Assembly: GCF_024868665.1 (NCBI RefSeq)
Contig: NC_079894.1
Location: 4,241,426-4,305,425 of the forward strand
Length of the DNA: 64,000 nt
DNA from: Triplophysa rosa
Taxonomy: Eukaryota > Chordata > Actinopteri > Cypriniformes > Nemacheilidae
Direction of reading: 5' to 3'
A model generated the notes under the pieces. It saw only the letters and a program-made list of their open reading frames with translations, was not told the origin of the DNA and searched no databases. Both the position numbers and the translations under genes were made by a program. How positions within the stretch are numbered: the first letter of the stretch is position 1; every line of letters starts with the position of its first letter. Positions 34,875-64,000 of the stretch are shown here, in pieces.

Positions 34875-35535
34875 ATGATAGCGAGCAGACAGCTCTAGTA
34901 ACTGGCTCGAGAAGAAAAACGTCAAACAACAACCCGAGTTTCTCTCCCTTCACATGAACAGAGGAGCTGTGATCAAGAGCAGTAACTCAAACCACACAAC
35001 TGCAGAAGAACAATCCTATTCAACACTAATCTATTCAATAACACACCTCATGTATGTTTCAAATCTCTAACATAGAGCGTAGGTGTAGATATAGCAATAT
35101 TTTACCCCACATCATAGAACACAAGTCTGTTTGTTTCACATGTAGCTCGTTTTTTATGAACATTTTATACACATATTAAACAAATAGCTCTTGCTTGTTG
35201 TGTGCCACGTTATTTTAATGTTTTCACATATATCAATGTCTTTGATCTGTCAATACAGTTGTATGAACACATTATTTGTCATTTCCTTCAGCAAACCTCC
35301 CTAATCTGAATGACAACCCTCCTTTTTTCCGTAGTTCATATTCAGGTGGGATCTCTGAGCCAAAGCTCATCTGTTACCCCCTCAACCCCCCCCCTCCCTC
35401 CCGTCATTACATTATTACATGTACATGCGACACGTGTGCATTGTTTTATAAAGATTCCTCTCCAGTGATTGTTATTGAAATATACTATTTTTGTATGCTC
35501 TTCTGTCTGTAAAAGTGTAGTTTATACATATTATC

Positions 35536-35541
35536 AATAAA
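35536..35541 (+). terminator. pappa2: Probable pappa2 poly(A) signal
   Basis: AATAAA lies 662 bp after the pappa2 stop and is followed by a T/G-containing stretch (GTATGTTTTTATTATTATTGG). It is the clearest polyadenylation hexamer I see in the 3' flank. The implied 3' UTR is about 680 nt. RNA evidence is needed to fix the cleavage site. Confidence 0.55.
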
Positions 35542-35758
35542 GTATACAGTGTAAATGTATGTTTTTATTATTATTGGAGATTCTCATGAAGTTAGATTTC
35601 AAATCACAAAAATATCATAAACCAGTCATGCGTGTTCAAAACCATTTCTAATTCATTTGGCCAATTTTATTTCAGAATATGAAAAGAAGCAAGACATGGT
35701 AAAATGTACACAACTTACTAAAATGATCATTTTCGTAACACTGGTTTAAAAACAATTC

Positions 35759-36473
35759 GGTAACACTTTACACTAAGGTTGTATTTGTTGATATTGTCCC
35801 CGTTAACCTGAAGTTGCGCATTTTGACGCATTTCCGAGTGAAAAGGAATTTTAAATGAGAAACATAGTGGGCGTTGCTTTTGTCTTTCTCTGCGATTTCA
35901 TTGGATGAATAAAAACAGCCATCGCATTTTGAAATAAAGTGGCAGCAGACTGACAGTTGAGGGGGAGGAGTTAACGGATGCTCCACCCAAGCCGTTTAAC
36001 ATATGTCATCTAAGATGGATAGTCATTACAGGAAGGAAGTACTTTAAAAAGAGAATGACCCACATTTATAAACTATTTAGAATGAACACTGCAATATTTC
36101 ATGAAAATATAGGCATTATGGTTTTTTATTTCACTGGGACTTTAATAAATTGTGTAGAAGTGTTGCTGATTGTTAGTTCATGTTAATTTCAGAATTTTCT
36201 AATGCCTTACTAAAACCAAAGTGTAATTAGATTCGTTAATGCACAATGTACAAACATGAACAAGTGTATTGGCATTAACTTTAATGTGTTTAAAAACGAC
36301 TAAAAAAAGCACAGAGCATGTCGAAACTTCTGATAGGGTCAAAACACTGTAACCCAGAGGGTTAACAAAGATTAATACTGTAAATGCTGAAGAACTACAG
36401 TACATTGCACATTGTTAGTTCAAGTTAGCTAATTCATTTACTAATGTTAACAAATACAACCTTATTGTAACGC
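35759..36473. mobile_element. Inverted-repeat DNA element with a second repeat nested inside
   Basis: GTAACACTTTACACTAAGG then TTGTATTTGTT at the left is mirrored by AACAAATACAACCTTATTGT at the right, the TIR of a very common fish DNA repeat. Inside, roughly 35805-36160 is a different repeat (GGAGGAGTTAACGGATGCTC, GATGGATAGTCATTACAGG, TTTCACTGGGACTTT) whose inverted copy is at 58501-58900. Boundaries of the inner repeat are approximate. Confidence 0.6.
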
Positions 36474-36934
36474 TTCTCCAACTATTTTCCTCCTTACTTT
36501 GAATACTACATTCAGCACATTAAGGAACTGTCATATTAATAAACATTTACAGTAGCTACATCTCTTTAACAGTTTCTGTATCTATAAGCACTACAGAGAG
36601 ACATACATTATCAGCACAAGAAGATATAGTTTTAGTCTTTGTGAAAAAAGTCTTACCTGTATACAAGCTGGTGTACGCACTAACTGACACAATACACCAC
36701 TAGTCCTAACTGTCGCTTTAAATGACTTTCCCTTCACTGTACACTGTACATTTTTATATGCAAACCCAACGCCATCTCAACAAGCATTTCACAAATAATT
36801 TCTTGACTGCATGGCCGATCATTCACTGATGGGGCAATCTATAGAGAGCGATACCCTATAGACTAAAACAGAAGGAGTGTGTTTGGGGGCGACCCCCGCT
36901 GATCCCTCGCAAGTCCTCTTGGTGTTCATCTCAT

Positions 36935-58078
<21,144 letters not shown>

Positions 58079-58500
58079 CTGAAACAAAGAATTCAAAATG
58101 TTGGAGTAAGAATCTATTGGGATTATCGGGATTGGGAACATTGCACGATGACTCAGACCTTCCAATATAACCAGTCAGAGTTTGTTTACAACAATTGAGT
58201 AGCCTGAAAACATTTCATATCTTGCTGTGATTGTATTTCCATTGAAAACAGGTTTATTTTTCAAGTGGACATTTGAAAATCTCTGTGGAGTGTACAAAAG
58301 TGTACAAATCTTGTTTCACATTCCCTAAAAGCAACCTCCTGACTGTCTTTTATTGGTCTGGATAGTGGTTGATAATATAACTTTTATATTTTATTAAATT
58401 TATATTTATATGAATTTATATTACTATTTTATTGTATAATAACTGTATTAAATAAACAATTTGTTGAATTTTGTTGGATGTTAATTTTATTAACAACTTT

Positions 58501-58900
58501 TTAAAGTCCTAGTGAAATAAAAAATTACAATGCCAATTTTTTCATGAAATATTGCAGCGTTTATTGTAAATAGTTTATCAATGTTGGTCATTCTCTTTTT
58601 AAAATTTGTGTGCCCTCATAATCTTTAGTTAAAATCTGAAAATCCACTGTTCCTGTAATGACTATCCATCTTAAATGATGTATGTTAGACGGCTTGAGCG
58701 GAGCATCCGTTAACTCCTCCCCTTCAACTGCCAGTCTGCTGCCGGTGTTCCATTTCAAAATGCAACGGCTGTTTTTATACATCCAATCAAATTGCAGAGA
58801 AAGACGAAAGCCACGCCCACTATTTTTCTCATTAGAAATTCTATTTCACTTAAAAATGCATCAAAATACGGAAGTAAAAATATGTAACCTTTAAATGACT
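58501..58900 (-). repeat. Dispersed repeat, inverted copy of the one nested at about 35805-36160
   Basis: Shared blocks in inverted order: AAAGTCCTAGTGAAATAAAA, TCATGAAATATTGCAG, CCTGTAATGACTATCCATC, GAGCATCCGTTAACTCCTCC, GGCTGTTTTTAT and CCACGCCCACTAT. No coding. Ends not resolved. Confidence 0.6.
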
Positions 58901-58991
58901 ATAACAGGTAATGCACGTAAGGTAGTAGTTACCCAGTTGGACCACTAGGTAGCAATATAGTGTGATTTTTATTGTATTTAGATGTTAACAA

Positions 58992-59827
58992 TAGTGGTTG
59001 AGCGACCTCAGATTTGTTGAAGTCGATGTAATAAAAGTCGCGACGATGTCGACTAGTCGATGACGTCATTAATAAATAAAATAAGAGCGAGGGAATGAAT
59101 GTTTTACAACGGGATTTGATGGGTGTGGGCAGTAAAACACTTGTGTTTGCGTGCGGGCTGCGGGAGAATGGCGGAAATCCCGCAAAATGGCCTCTAAAAA
59201 TATAGTATCCAAATACAAATGAACTGTTGTTCATCTATTGCACAAGAGCAACAACAACTGAACTAAAATAAAACTATTTTAAAGCGTGAGGTCGGTGGTA
59301 GCGGCGCTTTGCAGTAAAAGAGCAGCAGGTGGAGCTCTATAGCAACCTAACGTTACCTCAGATCTGAAGCGTGTGTACAGACCAAACTTCCCTGACATTT
59401 ACAACAAGTCCACTGAAAGGGTCATGTGCACTAATAGATGAAACAACAGAAAAAAATGTCGAGTTTGTTTGTTGTTATTATATGAGGAACAATTACAAAA
59501 ATAGCCTAAAATATTAAAAGATCTGCGTTAGGCTTTACCTGTGAGCTTCTGCGGCTTCAGATCAAATCGTGAATGTTGTGGACGAAAACAGGACACTTGT
59601 TAATGATACGTGCGGAAGCAGAACAAGATAACATATATTATTGCCGGGAGTGTGACAGAATCCCGCTGAAGCAGGTGGGAATGACGACATCCCGCGCGCA
59701 GCTCTCTTGGAACAGCCTCTTCTTAAAGGTGCAGTGTCAAAATCACATGACCCGCGACTAGTCGACATTAAGCTTTAAAGGTCGCGTCAGAGCATGTCGA
59801 CTAGTCGACTCCTTCGTTCAACCCCTA
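58992..59827. mobile_element. Non-autonomous hAT-like element
   Basis: Left end TAGTGGTTGAGCGACCTC and, reverse-complemented, right end TAGGGGTTGAACGAAGGAG match as imperfect inverted repeats, each followed by GTCGACTAGTCGA-type palindromes. Flanking octamers GTTAACAA (58984-58991) and GTGAACAA (59828-59835) match at seven of eight. No transposase frame was seen in 836 bp. Confidence 0.7.
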
Positions 59828-61288
59828 GTGAACAATTTATAAATTTTTATCCCTGTCAAGAAGTGGGAGTGTTGCAATAGGAGAGTAGCGTCGCGGTGTT
59901 GCACGCGCTGCTTTAGTTAGACTTCAGCTTTTTTCTGTGAACTTTTGATTGGATGGCGTTTGATGAACAGCCACAAGAGACCGCATACGGACTCTCCGCA
60001 TACGGACATCATGCGTAAACATTATGAGAAGCGCGCTAGCCAGACAGGATTTAAACTTTAAATTCGTCAGACATAGTCCAACGTGTGTAACGACAGGCTT
60101 TACGATAATAAAGTACAACAGGGTGATTTAAAAGCATAATGAGCCGTTTACTCTGAGCAACCGGGCTTAATGAGAGTATACACCCTTAATACCAGGCAGG
60201 CATAAACAGGGGTTATAAAGACTACAGGGAGCCACAGCAGGGGGGCAGAAGAGCCACGGGTTGCCGACCCCTGTTCTAGGTCTAGTCTGAAGGGTTATAT
60301 GGTATACAGAATATCTAAATCTAAACCCCTGGGAAAATTTAGGAATTAGGTACATGTTGAAGTCTCAATTGGAAAATCGTCCAGGAAGCCAAAGTTAAAA
60401 TGTAAATCAAAACGACAGGAAAATCCATAAAGTGACAAATGTAAGAAAAATACAATTGTAATACACAGCATTTCAAGCAGTGATGGGTAATACCCTCTGT
60501 TATTGAATATACATTATGAAAAATATGAATAAGTAATTATTTTGTGGAAATCCATACTGATGTATTGTTAATAACTACACGTTTATTAACAGCCGTTGTA
60601 TGCATTTTAATGAAAAGTGGTAACTTTCAATTCAGTGAAATAAGTGGCACACCAGTGTCATAACGGTGTCTAAATTGTACCAACTATAGTAATATAAAAT
60701 AGTCAACTTAAACCAGTATTAATAATTTATTTCTATGAAGGAAAGCATTTAATATCTGCCAAGAAAACAACAAAGATTTTGAAAAAAAAGGTTCCACAAA
60801 GTTAATTAATTAAAAGGCCAGTAAATCAGTAGATTTTGGACGCCAATCAGAAGCTGTGTGCTCTACAGAAAATACTAATGTGAGAAAAGTGCTTCATTAA
60901 ATTAGGTGCCAGATGTAGATTAAGAAAGCTTTACCAGTATTATGGTTTAATTAAAACGACAGTATTACAACCTCTAGGGGTTGGTTGCAATAAAGGGTAA
61001 AGAGACTCCCAGCCGTCAGACCAACTCACAAACCAAAGGACATCAAATTAATTTTCATGTATTTATTGTCCAAAAAATTAATACAATTAATAAACAACAA
61101 GAATTTGGTTGAAACAAGAAAGAATATAAACAGACAGGTCTTCATTTTTAAGGAAAGATAATAAATGTAGTGATGAGTTTCAGGGTGACCCCTAGCCCAA
61201 AATAACAAACAAAAACAATTCTACAAAGTAAAAGGGAAAATAACTAACCTGTAAGGATAAAAGAAAAATACAGAAATTTAACCTAACT

Positions 61289-61324
61289 AGAGAGCGAGAG
61301 AGCGAGAGCGAGAGCGAGAGCGAG

Positions 61325-61389
<65 letters not shown>

Positions 61390-61407
61390 GAGAGAGAGAG
61401 CGAGAGA
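61289..61407 (+). repeat. (AG)n microsatellite with CGAG variants
   Basis: Runs of AG/GA with scattered AGCG units, directly upstream of the LINE tail. The SLSLS open frames on the - strand are artefacts. Confidence 0.95.
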
Positions 61408-62186
61408 CCATCTGCCGGCTGGCTCTGAAGCTTCAGACCAGCACAACTGAACAAAACCAAATCAGAATAAACCAAATTATCAAAGAAAGTAAAAAGTCTT
61501 ATTTAGACCACTGGGAAAAGTAAAGTAAAAACCAAAGTAAACTAGAATGTTATCGGACCCCCAGATTATCTCTACACTGTTGGAGATGTGAAACAGAGAC
61601 GGATGCTGACCAAATACAGACTCAGTGATCACAGTCTGGCCGTAGAGAGAGACAGACACAGACAAACATGGCTTCCAAAGGAAGAACGAGTCTGTGCACA
61701 CTGTGACACTGGTGAGGTGGAGACTGAGACACACTTTCTCCTTCATTGTGATCAATTTAAAGATGTGAGAGAGAAACACTTTCACAAAATGTTAAAGCTC
61801 ATGCCAGAGTTCGATAGGTGTTCAGAAACCGAGCAGATGCAGATGTTACTGGGGGAGAAGAGACACACATCAGCTGCTGCTACATTCATCATCAGAAACA
61901 AACGACTGCCTTCATCTGTTACAATCAATGCACACTGTTTACTTTTATTCCATTCTCATGTTTCTGCCTAAAATGTACATTTGATATTTATATTTTTATT
62001 TGATATATTTCATTTGTTTATTTACATGTAATTTATTTTATATTTCATTCTATATTTATCCCTTACTCAACACATTATTTTAATTTTACGCTAATGTTTG
62101 TACTTATTGTATGTCTTTTGTTATGTGTTCAATGCTTTGGCAATATCGTAAGAACACGCAATTTTGCCAATAAAGTACCTTGAAAT

Positions 62187-62194
<8 letters not shown>
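61408..62194 (+). mobile_element. 5'-truncated LINE tail with a zinc-binding motif, bounded by GA repeats
   Basis: A coding remnant (61588-61971; in-frame stop just upstream at 61543) includes LTKYRLSDHSLAVER, then CAHCDTGEVETETHFLLHC, matching the CCHC-type zinc-binding region (zf-RVT) found after reverse transcriptase in L1/Tx1-like elements. Further upstream ESKKSYLDHWEK appears in another frame. After the stop comes an AT-rich 3' part and AATAAAGTACCTTGAAATTG, then GA repeats. No polymerase domain remains. Clade assignment to Tx1/L1-like is inferred from the motif. Confidence 0.6.
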
Positions 62195-62246
<52 letters not shown>

Positions 62247-62282
62247 GAGAGACAGAGAGAGAGAGACAGAGAGAGAGAGAGA
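62195..62282 (+). repeat. (GA)n microsatellite with GACA variants
   Basis: About 88 bp of GAGAGA with ACAG interruptions, directly downstream of the LINE tail. Confidence 0.95.
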
Positions 62283-63182
62283 GTGCCAATTTCCTTTGAC
62301 ACATTTGCTCTACAGCTCTGCATTTTGACAGTTATGAAAGCGGTATGATGCATTGCATGCCAAATTAAAGTAGGAGACTGAAGAAATACATCTCATTAGA
62401 TTACTTTCATTTTAGCTGCTTGCTTTGCAGGAAAGGAAAGCGTTTCTCTACTACACTAAACACTAGATGGCGCTAGAAGTCTGTACTAGAGGACGTGAGT
62501 CTTGCAAGAACTCAGAAGGGAGGGGGTGACATAACAAATTGCATTCTGGTGTCTGCACAGTTTCGAAAACACAGTCTACACAATTTACTAAAAAAAGATA
62601 ATGAGCATTGCTTCCTTTTTCTCATGTTTTTGACATCTATGTAGGACATTATAAAACATCCTATATATTTGTAATAAATTGCGCTGCGTGCTTTCAAAAT
62701 CAAGAAATCTGTGAGAAGTCGCTAGAGCTTTCAATCAATGATCAGAAGCTTATGAAATATGTTGCATTGCGTTAGACAAATGATTCATTTAAACATGTCT
62801 CTGTGACAAGCTAATCTCACGAGACAGATGATGCATGCTGATTTACAGCTCACACAGTTTAACAGGAGACGATAAGCGCACAGCATCCACTCCATCGAGT
62901 CTGCAAATTGTATGTAGATTCTCTTCAGCTCTCTGTGGTTAGAAACCAATTGTTACATGAAATGCACTCCACATGCTATGCCTAACTCAAGTATTAACAT
63001 CCAAAATGCTTTCTGAGAAATTAAATCAGACACAAATCAATCTGATGGGGGCATACAGTATAAAGCTATAAAATAAACAAAGTAAATGGAATAGGAGACA
63101 TACAGTAAATCAAAAAGACATGAGGTCTTTAGAGGATACTGATGTGGGGAAATCGCTTCAATCATATTAGATGCCCTGTAGA

Positions 63183-63460
63183 TTAAAGGGACAGTTCATC
63201 TAAAAATGAAAATTCATTTGTGTCATGTTGCATGTATGACTTTCTTCCTTCTGCAGAACACAAAAGAAGATTTTTTGAAGTTGGTATAAGCAAACAACGA
63301 TGGCACACATTCATTTCTATTGTTTAGAAAAAAAACATTTTTCAAAATATCTTCTTTTGTGTTATGCAGAAGAAAGAAATTTATACAGGTTTGAAATGAC
63401 AAGGGGGCGAAGCAATGATGACAAAATGTCATTTTTTGGGTGAACTAACAACCCCTTTAA
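63183..63460. repeat. Cyprinid palindromic MITE copy, followed by a partial head
   Basis: TTAAAGGGACAGTTCATC at the left, mirrored AACACAAAAGAAGATTTTTT and AAAATATCTTCTTTTGTGTT arms, and GGGTGAACTAACAACCCCTT at the right. A second partial copy begins at once (AAAGGAATACAAAACGAAAA, TTCTGTCATGATTTACTC) and stops near 63500. Confidence 0.7.
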
Positions 63461-64000
63461 AGGAATACAAAACGAAAATTCTGTCATGATTTACTCAAAA
63501 TTCCCGCGTGGTCACGTGATTCATGGAGCCTTCAGATAGTTCCATGAAGTTATGTTTTCTCTTTAAACGCTTCATTCCTTTCATTTTTGTCAAGACAATC
63601 TCCTTTTACACGCATGCGCGAAAACGTCCAAAAACGTTGCATTATGGAGAGCAGCCAGTAGTGGGCGATGTAACTTTGTCATACACGTAATACAAATTCA
63701 TGTGTCTGTAGTTTACACAGAGATGATAACAGCATCGTTTTCGAAAGCTTGCACTTTAAAAACCTGTTTTCAAAAGTTTGCAGTCACCAAAACGCTGTTT
63801 CCGTGTAAATGCCAAATGTAAACAGCAAAACTCCTAAAAAGTTGACCGTGTTTAGTTGGAAAAGGTGTTGTGTGAACGTAGCTTCAGTCTTTTATGATCA
63901 ACTACAAGCACTATAAATCGTTTGAAAATGAAGTGTTTATTGATATCTATTCACATATACAGAAGATACACAAAATAATCTCTCATAATTCGTGACATAG

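Larger units (their letters stand above)
34875..36934. other. Tail-to-tail intergenic region of pappa2 and astn1
   Basis: About 2.06 kb separates the two stop codons. It holds the pappa2 3' UTR with a poly(A) signal at 35536, then a nested repeat (35759-36473), then about 460 bp up to the astn1 stop that must include astn1 3' UTR sequence. Overlap of the two 3' UTRs is possible but not shown. Confidence 0.6.
58079..64000 (-). other. astn1 intron running to the window edge
   Basis: No further astn1 exon was found on the - strand. It holds a dispersed repeat (58501-58900), a hAT-like element (58992-59827), a LINE tail between GA microsatellites (61289-62282) and palindromic MITE copies (63183-63500). 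The stretch 59830-61280 shows nothing I recognise. Confidence 0.6.

Noticed and set aside
61192..61475. - strand frames rich in Ser-Leu repeats, also at 62104-62353
   Set aside because: They are translations of GA/CT microsatellites.

Overview
The window is vertebrate genomic DNA, almost certainly from a teleost fish and most likely a cyprinid. The evidence is two split vertebrate genes with GT-AG introns, together with a dense load of fish-type repeats: DANA-like SINE tails, L2-clade LINEs, a Tc1-like transposon, several small hAT-like elements, and the palindromic repeat beginning near TTAAAGGGATAGTTCACCC that is very common in cyprinids. No bacterial, plasmid, phage or CRISPR features are present. 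Two genes meet tail to tail. On the + strand, 13 exons between 880 and 34874 encode the last ~620 residues of pappalysin-2 (pappa2): the region after the catalytic domain, the sushi (CCP) modules, the third Lin12/Notch repeat and the stop codon. On the - strand, 7 exons between 58078 and 36935 encode the last ~402 residues of astrotactin-1 (astn1): a cysteine-rich segment, the fibronectin type III region and the C-terminal annexin-like domain, with the stop codon. I checked splice phases across every junction of both genes and all are compatible, so both tails look intact and functional. The start of pappa2 lies left of the window and the start of astn1 lies right of it. The convergent PAPPA2/ASTN1 pair matches the human chromosome 1 order, which helps separate these genes from the PAPPA/ASTN2 paralogous pair. 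Layout: 1-14960 holds eleven pappa2 exons with introns carrying hAT-like, TTAA-flanked and L2 elements. The 14961-33154 stretch is one 18.2-kb intron that works as a transposon trap: a 3.7-kb 5'-truncated L2 LINE split by a 557-bp LTR-like insertion, a 1.2-kb Tc1-like transposon with a broken transposase, a tRNA-derived SINE abutting it, and a 34-bp minisatellite. The last two pappa2 exons follow at 33155-33253 and 34767-34874, with a poly(A) signal at 35536. The ~2.06 kb between the two stop codons holds a nested repeat (35759-36473). From 36935 to 58078 are the astn1 exons, including a 12.7-kb intron (44652-57327), and 58079-64000 is intron of astn1 with a hAT-like element, a MITE-derived AAAG microsatellite nearby, and a LINE tail bounded on both sides by GA microsatellites. 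The genes are not known to act together. PAPP-A2 is a secreted metalloproteinase that cleaves IGF-binding proteins; ASTN1 is a neuronal membrane protein of glial-guided migration. I found no new biological system; the most interesting items are mobile-element structures whose target duplications can be read directly.
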